Position numbers and translations under genes: made by a program. Shown piece after piece: positions 9,498 through 18,335 of a DNA stretch of 64,000 nt. Source of the DNA: Paracidovorax sp031843945 (lineage in GTDB: Bacteria; Pseudomonadota; Gammaproteobacteria; Burkholderiales; Burkholderiaceae_C); NCBI RefSeq assembly GCF_031843945.1, contig NZ_JAVTJJ010000002.1:310001-374000 (forward strand). Reading direction: 5' to 3'. The notes below the pieces were generated by a model. The model saw nothing but the letters and a program-made list of their open reading frames with translations, was not told the DNA's origin and did no database searches. Positions within the stretch are counted from its first letter, which is position 1. Each line of letters begins with the position of its first letter.

Positions 9498-11882
9498 TCA
9501 GGACTGACCCGCTGGGTGCGACGGGTGCAGCAACCCGCTTTCGACGATCACCACGCCAGCCGCCTGGGCGTCTTCTTCGGCACGGCGCGCCTGGGCTTCG
9601 TACAGGCGCCAGTAAGCGCCCTCCTTTTCCATCAATGCGTCGTGCGGGCCGACTTCGACCACCTCGCCACGGTCCATCACCACCAGCCGGTCGGCCTTGC
9701 GCAGCGTGGACAGGCGGTGGGCGATGGCGATGGTCGTGCGGCCTTGCACCAGGTTGTCCAGCGCCTTCTGAATTTCCTTTTCCGTCTCGGTATCCACGGC
9801 AGAAGTCGCTTCGTCCAAGATCAGGATGCGGGGGTCGATCAGCAGCGCGCGGGCGATGCTGATGCGCTGGCGTTCGCCGCCCGACAGGCCCTGGCCGCGT
9901 TCGCCCACCAGCGAGTCGTAGCCGTGCGGCAGGCGCAGGATGAATTCATGCGCGTGGGCGGCGCGTGCGGCGGCGATGATCTCGGCGCGCGAGGCATTGG
10001 GCTTGCCGTAGGCGATGTTCTCGGCGATGGTGCCGAAAAAAAGGAACGGCTCCTGAAGCACCAGTCCGATGTGCCTACGGTAGTCGGTCACGCGCAGGCG
10101 GCGCAGATCCACGCCATCCACTTGAATGGAGCCTTCGCTGACGTCGTAGAACCGGCTGATCAGGTTGACCAGCGTGCTCTTGCCCGAGCCGCTGTGGCCC
10201 ACCAGGCCGATCATCTCGCCGGGGCGGATGTCCAGGTTCAGCCCCTTGATGACCGAGCGGCTGCCGTAGCGAAAGCCCACGTTGCGCAGGGTGAGCGCGC
10301 CTTGCACCTTGTCCAGCCGGGCGGGCTGCACCGGGTCGGGTACGTTGCTGACGTGGTCCAGGATGTCGAAGATGCGCTTGGCGCCCGCCGCCGCCTTCTG
10401 CGTGACGGACACGATGCGGCTCATCGAATCGAGCCGGGTGTAGAAGCGCCCGATGTAGGCGATAAACGCGGTCAGGACACCCACGGTGATCTGGTTGTGC
10501 GCCACCAGCCAGATGCCGAAGGCCCACACCACCAGCAGGCCGATTTCGGTCATCAGCGACACGGTGGGCGTGAACAGCGACCAGGTTTTGTTGAGCCGGT
10601 CGTTGACCTCCAGGTTGTGCTGGTTGGCGTCGCGAAAGCGCTGGGCCTCGCGCTTTTCCTGGGCGAAGGCCTTGACCACGCGAATGCCCGGAATGGTGTC
10701 GGCCAGCACGTTGGTTACCTCGGACCAGACCCGGTCGATTTTCTCGAAGCCGGTACGCAGCCGGTCGCGCACGTTGTGGATCAGCCAGGCGATGAAGGGC
10801 AGCGGTACCAGCGTGACCAGCGCCAGCCAGGGATTGATGCTGAACAAGATGGCGGCGGTCATTACGATCATCAGCACGTCGTTGACGAAGTCGAGCGCAT
10901 GCAGCGACAGAAAGACGTTGATGCGGTCGGTTTCCGAGCCGATGCGGGCCATCAGATCGCCCGTGCGCTTGCCGCCGAAGTAATCGAGCGACAGCTTGAG
11001 CAGGTGTTCGTAGGTGCTGGTGCGCAGGTCGGCGCCGATGCGCTCGGACACCAGCGCCAGCGTGTAGGTGCGCGCCCAGCCCAGCCCCCAGGCCAGCAGC
11101 GCGGCAGCCAGAAGCCCGCCCAGGTACATGGCCACCAGCGTGACCGGAATGGCCTGGCCGTTCTGGTACGGAATGAGGATGTCGTCGATGAGCGGAATGG
11201 TCATGTACGGCGGCACCAGCGTGGCCGCCGTGGATGCCACCGTGAGCGCAAACCCCGTCGCCAATTGCTTGCGGTACGGGCGCGCAAAGCGCCACAGGCG
11301 CAGCAGCACCCAGGTGGACGTCTGCGGGCCCTGCACGCGGGCGCAGGCGGGGCATTCCTCGGTATCGGGCGGCAGCGGGGCGCCGCAGTCCTGGCACAGC
11401 GTTTCCTGGTCTTCCTCGGCTGCGGCCGGGGCGCCCACGGGCAGCGAGACGCGGGCCAGTTGCCGATCAAATGCCTGCACCAAGCGCAGCGCACCGGCAT
11501 GCGCGCCCAGGGTGAAGCGCCAAAGGGCCAGGCGGCTGGTGGCGTCGTGCAGCTCCAGCGTGCCCACGCCGGCATGGTCAATCAGGCGCAGTGCCATACC
11601 AGATTCGAGCGGCCATTCGTGCACGGCGCCCTGCGCGTTGCGCGCCAGCAGACGGGCGCTGGTCAGTGCCAGCACGCCGGGCGCAAAACGCAGCTCGGGG
11701 CTCAGGTCAACCTGCAGCTCGGCCAGCACGTTTTCTGAAGGTGCGAGCCTGGCTCGCAGTTCGGCCCCCGCGGGGCCCGTCAAGACACCCGAGGCGTCCA
11801 CAGGATGGTGATGTTGCTGCATTGTGTTTGGTTCTGGCGCTCCCGCCGGCGCGGCATCTGTGCCATGGGACTTCGGTTGCAT
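9498..11882 (-). CDS. ABC transporter (fused membrane and ATPase domains), cyanophycin-associated
   Basis: A ~794-residue half-transporter. An unusual N-terminal ~200-residue cytoplasmic region contains a four-cysteine zinc-ribbon-like motif (LCQDCGAPLPPDTEECPACA). It is followed by a six-helix ABC exporter membrane domain and a nucleotide-binding domain with Walker A GHSGSGKST, signature LSGGERQR and Walker B ILILDEATS. It is expected to act as a homodimer in the inner membrane. Position beside DUF1854 and the divergent synthetases matches the conserved cyanophycin-associated ABC transporter; its cargo is unknown. The start could be 11882 or the ATG at 11822, since neither has a strong ribosome-binding site. 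Confidence 0.9.
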   Translation of the reverse strand: MQPKSHGTDAAPAGAPEPNTMQQHHHPVDASGVLTGPAGAELRARLAPSENVLAELQVDLSPELRFAPGVLALTSARLLARNAQGAVHEWPLESGMALRLIDHAGVGTLELHDATSRLALWRFTLGAHAGALRLVQAFDRQLARVSLPVGAPAAAEEDQETLCQDCGAPLPPDTEECPACARVQGPQTSTWVLLRLWRFARPYRKQLATGFALTVASTAATLVPPYMTIPLIDDILIPYQNGQAIPVTLVAMYLGGLLAAALLAWGLGWARTYTLALVSERIGADLRTSTYEHLLKLSLDYFGGKRTGDLMARIGSETDRINVFLSLHALDFVNDVLMIVMTAAILFSINPWLALVTLVPLPFIAWLIHNVRDRLRTGFEKIDRVWSEVTNVLADTIPGIRVVKAFAQEKREAQRFRDANQHNLEVNDRLNKTWSLFTPTVSLMTEIGLLVVWAFGIWLVAHNQITVGVLTAFIAYIGRFYTRLDSMSRIVSVTQKAAAGAKRIFDILDHVSNVPDPVQPARLDKVQGALTLRNVGFRYGSRSVIKGLNLDIRPGEMIGLVGHSGSGKSTLVNLISRFYDVSEGSIQVDGVDLRRLRVTDYRRHIGLVLQEPFLFFGTIAENIAYGKPNASRAEIIAAARAAHAHEFILRLPHGYDSLVGERGQGLSGGERQRISIARALLIDPRILILDEATSAVDTETEKEIQKALDNLVQGRTTIAIAHRLSTLRKADRLVVMDRGEVVEVGPHDALMEKEGAYWRLYEAQARRAEEDAQAAGVVIVESGLLHPSHPAGQS

Positions 11883-12059
11883 TGTCTCAGGGCGCCACCT
11901 GGCGGCGCGGGCATGATCATCGCCTAACGCGCCCGCCGCACCCCACGCTGACACCGTCCAGAGAACGCGCCCGAAGTCAGCGCACAATCAGACCACTTGG
12001 CCTCTCTCGTCCGTCGGCCCTGCCGCAGGGCTCATCCGCATTCCTACCCGCTGCAATCC
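11883..12059. promoter_or_regulatory. Divergent promoter region between ABC transporter and cyanophycin synthetase genes
   Basis: A 177-base spacer separates the starts of the minus-strand ABC/DUF1854 pair and the plus-strand synthetases, so both promoters must lie here or slightly inside the coding ends. I see no convincing -35/-10 pair or operator palindrome. Confidence 0.4.
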
Positions 12060-14270
12060 ATGGCGACTTTCACTGACATCCAACTGCTGCGCATCAACTA
12101 TTTGCGTGGCCCCAACATCTGGACGTACCGTCCCGTGCTCGAGGTCTGGCTGGACCTGGGCGCGCTGGAAGAGCACCCGTCCAACGCCCTGCCCGGGTTC
12201 AACCAGCGGCTGACGGCATGGCTCCCGGCGCTGGTCGAGCACCACTGCGGCGTGGGCGAGCGCGGCGGCTTTCTGGAGCGGCTCGAGGGCGGCACCTGGT
12301 GCGGCCACGTGCTGGAACACATCGTGATCGAACTGCTGAACCTTGCGGGCATGCCCACCGGCTTCGGCCAGACGCGCTCGACCAGCCAGACAGGCGTGTA
12401 CCGCATGGTGTTCCGGGCGCGCGACGAGCGCGTGGCCCGCGTGGCGCTGGAGCAGGGCCACCAACTGATCATGGCCGCCATCAACGACACGCCGTTCGAC
12501 GTGCCCGCTGCCGTGGCGCGCGTGCGCACCGAGGTGGACGACCAGTACCTCGGCCCCAGCACCGCGTGCATTGTCTCTGCCGCCACCGACCGGGGCATTC
12601 CGCACATTCGCCTGAACGACGGCAACCTGGTGCAGCTGGGCTACGGCGCCGCGCAGCGCCGCATTTGGACGGCCGAGAGCGAGCTCACCAGCGCCATCGC
12701 CGAAGGCATCGCCAGCGACAAAGATTTGACCAAGAGCCTGCTGCGCTCGTGCGGCGTGCCGGTGCCCGAAGGCCGGGTGGTGAACAGTCCCGCGGAAGCC
12801 TGGGAGGCCGCAGAGGACATCGGCCTGCCTGTCGTGGTGAAGCCCTCGGACGGCAACCACGGCCGGGGCGTGACGCTCGACTTGCGCAAGCAGCAGGACA
12901 TCGAAGCGGCCTACCACGTCGCCTACCCCGAGGGCAGCGACGTGATGGTGGAGAGCTTCATTCCCGGCAACGAGCACCGCGTGCTGGTGGTAGGTGGCAA
13001 GGTGGTGGCCGCGGCGCGCGGCGAAGTGGTGAGCATCACCGGCAACGGCCGCTCCACCGTCAAGGAACTGATCGACAGCCAGCTCAATTCCGACCCGCGC
13101 CGGGGTTATGAAGAGGAATACCCGCTGGAGATCATCGACCTGGCGACGGATACCAAGGTGCAGCTGGAACTCAAGCGACAGGACCTGGGGGGCGACTCGG
13201 TGCCCGCCGCCGGCCGCCAGATCGTGGTGCAGCGCAACGGCAACGTGGCGGTCGATTGCACCGACGACGTGCACCCCGAGGTCGCCTACATCGCCCAGCT
13301 GGCCGCCCGCGTGGTGGGCCTGGACATCGCAGGCATCGACATGGTGGCGCAGGATATCTCGCGCCCGCTGCATGAGCAGAACGGCGCGATCGTCGAGGTG
13401 AACGCCGGGCCCGGCCTGTTGATGCATTTGAAGCCAGCCATTGGCGCGCCGCGCCCGGTGGGCCAGGCCATCGCCGAACATTTGTACCCCGCCGATGAAA
13501 GTGACGACGGCAAGCAGAGCGCGGGCCGCATTCCCCTGGTGGGCGTGGCCGGCACGCGCGGCACCAGCACCATCGCCCGCGTGGTCGCCTGGCTGATGCA
13601 CCTGGGTGGCCGGCACACTGGCCTCGCCTGCCGCGAAGGCCTGTACCTGGACCGCCGCTGCGTGGACACCGGCGACAGCGCCCACTGGGAGGCCGCGCAC
13701 CGCCTGCTGATGAACCAGATGGTGCAGGCCGCCGTGATCGAAAACGACGCGCGCACCATCCTGCGCGACGGCCTGGCCTACGACCGCTGCCAGGTGGGCG
13801 TGGTCACCGACATGGACGGACTGGCATCGCTCGCCGAATTCGACGTGCACGAGCAGTCGCAGATGTACAAAGTGCTGCGCACGCAGGTCGACGTGGTGCT
13901 GCCCGGTGGCGCCGCGGTGCTGAACGCCGCCGAGCCGCAGGTGCTGGAATTGGCCGAGCTGTGCGACGGCAGCGTGGTGCTTTATGCGCAGGACGGCACG
14001 CTGGCCGCCATGGCCGCCCACCGTGCCGACAACGCCGGGCGCGCCGTGTTCGTGAAGAATGGCCAGGTGGTGCTGGCCACCGGCACGGCCGAGCACATGC
14101 TGGGCGCGGTGGCCGACCTGACCTTCGGCCGCAACGCGGTGGCGACCGACACCGACACGCTGCTTGCCATCGTCGCCACGGCCTGGGCGCTGGACATCGC
14201 GCCTGACCTGATCGGCGCCGGCATCAAGACCTTCGAGCCCGAAACGCCCTGCACCGGCGCCGTGCGCTGA
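12060..14270 (+). CDS. Cyanophycin synthetase paralogue with degenerate C-terminal domain
   Basis: A 736-residue protein homologous to cyanophycin synthetase, which builds the Asp-Arg polymer. It keeps an N-terminal domain (opening after RINYLRGPNIW) and an ATP-grasp domain (LPVVVKPSDGNHGRGVTLD, IVEVNAGPGLLMHL). In its Mur-ligase-like domain the P-loop reads AGTRGTSTIAR near residues 496-504, without the invariant Lys of GTNGKTT seen in the neighbour. The protein stops at the point where the C-terminal Mur-ligase lobe should begin, about 120 residues short. It may be a CphA'/CphA2-type enzyme retaining only the ATP-grasp reaction or a partner of the full-length synthetase; that is inference. 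It starts 66 bases upstream of its downstream neighbour's spacing-matched operon partner and is clearly co-directional with it. Confidence 0.88.
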   Translation: MATFTDIQLLRINYLRGPNIWTYRPVLEVWLDLGALEEHPSNALPGFNQRLTAWLPALVEHHCGVGERGGFLERLEGGTWCGHVLEHIVIELLNLAGMPTGFGQTRSTSQTGVYRMVFRARDERVARVALEQGHQLIMAAINDTPFDVPAAVARVRTEVDDQYLGPSTACIVSAATDRGIPHIRLNDGNLVQLGYGAAQRRIWTAESELTSAIAEGIASDKDLTKSLLRSCGVPVPEGRVVNSPAEAWEAAEDIGLPVVVKPSDGNHGRGVTLDLRKQQDIEAAYHVAYPEGSDVMVESFIPGNEHRVLVVGGKVVAAARGEVVSITGNGRSTVKELIDSQLNSDPRRGYEEEYPLEIIDLATDTKVQLELKRQDLGGDSVPAAGRQIVVQRNGNVAVDCTDDVHPEVAYIAQLAARVVGLDIAGIDMVAQDISRPLHEQNGAIVEVNAGPGLLMHLKPAIGAPRPVGQAIAEHLYPADESDDGKQSAGRIPLVGVAGTRGTSTIARVVAWLMHLGGRHTGLACREGLYLDRRCVDTGDSAHWEAAHRLLMNQMVQAAVIENDARTILRDGLAYDRCQVGVVTDMDGLASLAEFDVHEQSQMYKVLRTQVDVVLPGGAAVLNAAEPQVLELAELCDGSVVLYAQDGTLAAMAAHRADNAGRAVFVKNGQVVLATGTAEHMLGAVADLTFGRNAVATDTDTLLAIVATAWALDIAPDLIGAGIKTFEPETPCTGAVR

Positions 14271-14336
14271 GCCGCCCGCGGCCTGCCTCGCTTTTCTTTT
14301 TTCGACCCGATCGCACACAAGAAAGACCGATTCGTC

Positions 14337-16913
14337 ATGGACGTATCCCGCACCCGGGCCCTGCGCGGCCCCAACCTCTGGAGCCGCCACACCTCCATCG
14401 AGGCCATCGTGACCTGTGCCGAGCACGAGCGCGCCATGCACCAGATCGCCGGCTTCGAAAGCCGCCTGCGGGCGCTATTCCCGGCCGTCGGCGCGCTGCA
14501 TGCCGAAAACACCGATGCCGACATCTCCCTGGCGCACGTGCTGCAGGCCGCTGCGCTGGCGCTGCAGGCGCAGGCCGGCTGCCCGGTGAGCTTCAGCCGC
14601 ACATCGACCACCACCGATGCGGGCGTGTACCAGGTCGTCGTCGAATACAGCGAAGAGGCGGTGGGCCGCCAGGCCTTCGACGACGCGCAGGCGCTGATCA
14701 GCGCAGCGCTGGCCGGTAGCCATTTCGACGCTGATGCCGCCGTGGCGCGCCTGCGCGAGCTGGACGAAGACGAGCGCCTGGGCCCCAGCACCGGCTCCAT
14801 CGTGGACGCGGCCGTGGCGCGCGGCATTCCGTTCAGGCGCCTGACGCGCGGCAGCCTGGTGCAGTTGGGCTGGGGATCGAAGCAGCGGCGCATCCAGGCG
14901 GCCGAGATCGACTCCACCAGCGCCGTCGCAGAATCCATCGCACAAGACAAAGACCTGACCAAGCGCCTGCTGCATGCCGCCGGCGTGCCCGTGCCGCTGG
15001 GGGCGCCCGTCGAAACCATGGACGAGGCCTGGGCCGTGGCGCTGAAAGTGGGCCTGCCCGTGGTGGTCAAACCGCAGGACGGCAATCAGGGCAAGGGCGT
15101 GACGGTCAACATCACCGACCGCGCGCAGCTTGACGAAGCCTTCCGCACCGCTGCCGAATACGGCACAGTCATGGTCGAACGCTTTCTGCCGGGGCATGAC
15201 TTCCGCCTGCTGGTGGTGGGCGACCAGTTGGTGGCCGCCGCGCGTCGCGAGCCCCCTCAGGTGCTGGGCGATGGCGAGCGCACCGTGCGCGACCTGGTGC
15301 ACCTGGTCAACCTCGACCCGCGCCGGGGCGAAGGCCACGCCACGTCGCTCACCAAGATCCGGCTGGACGACATCGCCGTCGCCCGCCTGGCCATGCAAGG
15401 CCTGACGCCTGAATCGATTCCGCCCAAGGGCCAGCGCGTCATCCTGCGCAACAACGCCAACCTGTCCACCGGCGGCACCGCCACCGACGTGACCGACGAC
15501 GTGCACCCCGACGTGGCCGCCCGCGCCATCGCCGCGGCGCAGATGGTCGGCCTGCACATTTGCGGGGTCGACATGGTGGCCGAAACGGTGCTGCAGCCGC
15601 TGGAAACACAAGGCGGCGGCTTCGTCGAAGTGAACGCCGCACCCGGCCTGCGCATGCACCTGGCGCCCAGCTACGGCAAGCCGCGCAACGTCGGCCAGGC
15701 CATGGTCGACAAGCTCTACAGCCACGGCCAGGACGGGCGCATTCCCACTGTCGCCATCACCGGCACCAACGGCAAGACCACCACGGCACGGCTGATTGCG
15801 CACCTCTTTTCCGCACAGGGCCTGCGCGTGGGCATGACCAACACCGACGGCGTGTACGTCAACGGCCGCCAGATCGACTCGGGCGACTGCTCCGGCCCCA
15901 AGAGCGCGCGCAACGTGCTGCTGCACCCCGAAGTGGATGCAGCCGTGTTCGAGACCGCGCGCGGCGGCATCCTGCGCGAGGGCCTGGGTTTCGACCGCTG
16001 CTCGGTGGCCGTGGTGACCAACATCGGCGCGGGCGACCATCTGGGCATGAACTACATCAACACGGTGGAAGACCTGGCCCTGGTCAAGCGCGTGATCGTG
16101 CAGAACGTCACGCCCGAAGGCTACGCGGTGCTCAACGCCACCGACCCGGTCGTCGCGGCCATGGCCTCGGCCACCACCGCCAAGGTGATCTACTTCGCCA
16201 GCGACCGCCATCACCCAGTGATGGCCACGCACCGCGCCCAGGGGCACCGCTCGGTCTATGTGGACGGCGACTCCATCGTCGCCGCCGAAGGCTCATGGCG
16301 CGAATCCATCCACCTGCGCGACGTGCCCATCACCCAGGGCGGCAAGCTGGGCTTTCAGGTCGAGAACGTGATGGCCGCCGTGGCTGCCGCCTGGGGCGTG
16401 GGCCTGCCGTGGCAGACCATCCGCCGCGGGCTGTCGGGCTTCGTCAACGACAGCGACAACGCGCCTGGCCGCTTCAACGTGATGGACTTCCGCGGCGCCA
16501 CGGTGATTGCCGACTACGGCCACAACCCCGACGCCATGCGCGCGCTGGTGCAGGCGGTGCAAGCGTTGCCGGCCCACCGCCGCAGCGTGGTGATCAGCGG
16601 TGCCGGCGACCGGCGCGATGAAGACATCCGCGAGCAGACCGTCATCCTGGGCAAGGCGTTCGACGACGTGCTGCTGTACCAGGACGCAGCCCAGCGCGGC
16701 CGTGCCGACGGCGAGGTGATGGCACTGCTGCGCGAAGGCCTGGCCGGCGCGGCGCGCACCACGCATGTGCAAGAAATCCGCGGCGAGTTCGTCGCCATCG
16801 ACACCGCGCTGGACCGCCTCCAGCCGGGCGATCTGTGCCTGGTGCTGGTCGATCAGGTGGAAGAGGCGCTGGCCCACCTGGCCCGGCGATGTGCAGAAAT
16901 TCCAGCCGCATGA
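14337..16913 (+). CDS. cphA: Cyanophycin synthetase
   Basis: An 858-residue canonical CphA that alternately adds Asp to the polymer backbone and Arg to the side chain, using ATP, in the cytoplasm. Domains in order: N-terminal domain (~1-160), ATP-grasp (~200-460; LPVVVKPQDGNQGKGVTV, FVEVNAAPGLRMHL), Mur-ligase-like central domain with an intact P-loop (ITGTNGKTTTARL near residues 473-483), and the C-terminal Mur-ligase lobe including IADYGHNPDAMRALV. A purine-rich AAGAAAG precedes the ATG. It follows the truncated paralogue by 66 bases, consistent with one operon. No cyanophycinase gene is present in the window. Confidence 0.95.
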   Translation: MDVSRTRALRGPNLWSRHTSIEAIVTCAEHERAMHQIAGFESRLRALFPAVGALHAENTDADISLAHVLQAAALALQAQAGCPVSFSRTSTTTDAGVYQVVVEYSEEAVGRQAFDDAQALISAALAGSHFDADAAVARLRELDEDERLGPSTGSIVDAAVARGIPFRRLTRGSLVQLGWGSKQRRIQAAEIDSTSAVAESIAQDKDLTKRLLHAAGVPVPLGAPVETMDEAWAVALKVGLPVVVKPQDGNQGKGVTVNITDRAQLDEAFRTAAEYGTVMVERFLPGHDFRLLVVGDQLVAAARREPPQVLGDGERTVRDLVHLVNLDPRRGEGHATSLTKIRLDDIAVARLAMQGLTPESIPPKGQRVILRNNANLSTGGTATDVTDDVHPDVAARAIAAAQMVGLHICGVDMVAETVLQPLETQGGGFVEVNAAPGLRMHLAPSYGKPRNVGQAMVDKLYSHGQDGRIPTVAITGTNGKTTTARLIAHLFSAQGLRVGMTNTDGVYVNGRQIDSGDCSGPKSARNVLLHPEVDAAVFETARGGILREGLGFDRCSVAVVTNIGAGDHLGMNYINTVEDLALVKRVIVQNVTPEGYAVLNATDPVVAAMASATTAKVIYFASDRHHPVMATHRAQGHRSVYVDGDSIVAAEGSWRESIHLRDVPITQGGKLGFQVENVMAAVAAAWGVGLPWQTIRRGLSGFVNDSDNAPGRFNVMDFRGATVIADYGHNPDAMRALVQAVQALPAHRRSVVISGAGDRRDEDIREQTVILGKAFDDVLLYQDAAQRGRADGEVMALLREGLAGAARTTHVQEIRGEFVAIDTALDRLQPGDLCLVLVDQVEEALAHLARRCAEIPAA

Positions 16914-16954
16914 GCACGGGCATGCCGGCGATGACGACGACAAGGACGACGACG

Positions 16955-17446
16955 ATGAAACAGACCCCGCGACGCATCGCCCTGCTGCTGGCGCTGGCCG
17001 GTGCCGCGCTGTCGGCCCAGGCCGCCGGCGAGACCATCGGCACGGTCGACACGGCCTTCAAGCTCATCGGGCGCGACCACGACATCATCGTGGAGGCCTA
17101 TGACGACCCTGCCGTGCAAGGCGTGACCTGCTACGTTTCGCGCGCGCGCACCGGCGGCATCAAGGGCTCGCTGGGGCTGGCGGAGGACAAGGCCGAGGCG
17201 TCCATTGCCTGCCGCCAGACGGGGCCGATCACCTTCAACAAGGCGCCGCTCAAGAAGCAGGAAGAGGTGTTCAGCGAACGCACCTCCATTCTCTTCAAGC
17301 GTCTGCGCATCGTGCGCATGGTGGACGCTCCGCGCAACACGCTGATCTACCTGACCTATTCCGACCGGCTGATCGAAGGATCGCCGCAGAACAGCGTCAC
17401 GGCCGTGCCGGTGGACCGGGCCATGAAGATTCCGGTGCAACCTTGA
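16955..17446 (+). CDS. creA: CreA family periplasmic protein
   Basis: A 163-residue CreA protein, a small conserved exported protein of unknown biochemical function. A signal peptide (KQTPRRIALLLALAGAALSA) is followed by the characteristic IGTVDTAFKLIGRDHDIIVE, GVTCYVSRARTGGIKG and the paired cysteines of CYVS and ASIACRQTGP. The start at 16955 is chosen because AAGGA lies about 8 bases upstream and it gives a standard signal peptide. In-frame ATGs at 16910 (overlapping the cphA stop) and 16931 would add a polar leader. It ends at a long palindromic repeat and a T-tract terminator. The link to cyanophycin is positional only. Confidence 0.92.
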   Translation: MKQTPRRIALLLALAGAALSAQAAGETIGTVDTAFKLIGRDHDIIVEAYDDPAVQGVTCYVSRARTGGIKGSLGLAEDKAEASIACRQTGPITFNKAPLKKQEEVFSERTSILFKRLRIVRMVDAPRNTLIYLTYSDRLIEGSPQNSVTAVPVDRAMKIPVQP

Positions 17447-17447
17447 T

Positions 17448-17551
17448 GCTATTTATTTAATAGCTGGTAGCGCTTGAATTCAGGGAACTTCAGATATAAA
17501 ACACTCTGAATTGCTTATAAAGCAAGCGCTTGCAGCTATCAATAAAATAGC
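17448..17551. repeat. Two dispersed-repeat copies head to head forming a long palindrome
   Basis: The left arm starts GCTATTTATTTAATAGCTGG; the right arm, read on the minus strand, starts GCTATTTTATTGATAGCTGC. Both continue with AGCGCTTG, and the arms meet around TTGAATTCAG and CTGAATT. The pair forms an imperfect palindrome of about 104 bases between the creA stop and the convergent oxidoreductase gene. Each arm matches the first half of the repeat seen elsewhere in the window. Confidence 0.75.
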
Positions 17552-17566
17552 GCCCGCGCTTTTTTT
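17549..17566 (+). terminator. Rho-independent terminator after creA
   Basis: AGCGC-CC-GCGCT followed directly by seven T. The stem is short, but the T-tract placement is classic. The first arm overlaps the end of the palindromic repeat, which could form an alternative, longer structure. Confidence 0.6.
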
Positions 17567-17571
17567 GTCCA

Positions 17572-18252
17572 TCAGACGCCGCCGCTCGCGATCTGCCGCA
17601 GTGCCTGCTCGAACACCTCCACCGGCTGGCCGCCCTGGATCAGGTGGCGGTCGTTGATGATGATGGCCGGCACCGAGTTGATGCCCTGCTGCTGGTAGAA
17701 CGCCTCGCGCTCGCGCACCGCATCGGCGAATTCCTGCGAGGCCAGCACGGCCTTCGCGCGCTCCACGTCCAGGCCCACCTCTTTTGCCACCTGCAGCAGC
17801 ACGGCGTGGTCGCCAGGGTTCTGGCCTTCGGTGAAGTAGGCGGCGAACAGCGCGTGCTTGAGCGCCGCCTGGCTGCCGGGCGCGCCCTCTTCGCCCGCCC
17901 AGTGCAGCAAGCGGTGCGCGTCGAAGGTGTTGTAGATGCGACTGCGCTGGTCCATGCGGAAGGTAAAGCCCAGGGCCGCCCCGCGCTGGGTGATGGCGTC
18001 GCGGTTCTGCTGCGATTGCTCAGGCGTGGCGCCGTACTTCTCCATCAAGTGCTCGGCAATGTCCTGGCCTTCGGGGGCCATCTGTGGGTTCAGTTCGAAG
18101 GGCTGGAAATGCAGGTCCAGCGCCACCTGGCCGTTCAGCCGCTCGGCGGCCTGTTTCAGCGCCTGCAGGCCGATGATGCACCAGGGGCACGACACGTCGG
18201 AGACGAAGTCAATCTTGAGCGGTGTGGGAGTGGCAGCAACAGCAGCGTTCAT
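17572..18252 (-). CDS. DsbA-family (FrnE-like) thiol oxidoreductase
   Basis: A 226-residue DsbA-superfamily protein of the FrnE type, cytoplasmic since no signal peptide is visible. The redox motif CPWC is at residues 22-25 (FVSDVSCPWCIIGL). The helical insert follows, and the cis-Pro loop is in GINSVPAIIINDRHLIQGGQ near the C-terminus, with the typical FEQALRQIA ending. FrnE-like proteins are implicated in oxidative stress tolerance and polyketide biosynthesis in other bacteria; the substrate here is unknown. The ATG at 18252 is preferred to one 12 codons upstream because it fits the family start; no strong ribosome-binding site is seen. It is divergent from alkB (83 bases). Confidence 0.9.
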   Translation of the reverse strand: MNAAVAATPTPLKIDFVSDVSCPWCIIGLQALKQAAERLNGQVALDLHFQPFELNPQMAPEGQDIAEHLMEKYGATPEQSQQNRDAITQRGAALGFTFRMDQRSRIYNTFDAHRLLHWAGEEGAPGSQAALKHALFAAYFTEGQNPGDHAVLLQVAKEVGLDVERAKAVLASQEFADAVREREAFYQQQGINSVPAIIINDRHLIQGGQPVEVFEQALRQIASGGV

Positions 18253-18335
18253 GGCAATCGTTGGACAAAGTGGATGCGAAGCTGGCATCGTAGGCGCAAC
18301 GCTTTCCCGGCATCAGTAACCTCAAGCATTTCCCC

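Noticed and set aside
9288..11738. An 816-codon open frame on the plus strand opposite the ABC transporter
   Set aside because: Its composition is rich in His, Gln, Gly and Arg and shows no domain. It mirrors the codon pattern of the real minus-strand ABC gene, a common artefact of high GC.
11988..16247. Long minus-strand frames (11988-14441 and 14475-16247) opposite the cyanophycin synthetases
   Set aside because: The His/Gly/Gln/Val-rich shadow translations have no motif, while the plus strand has complete ATP-grasp and Mur-ligase motifs.
17448..17551. Inverted repeats of an insertion sequence
   Set aside because: The arms match other solitary copies of a short dispersed repeat and enclose only ~22 bases, with no transposase gene.
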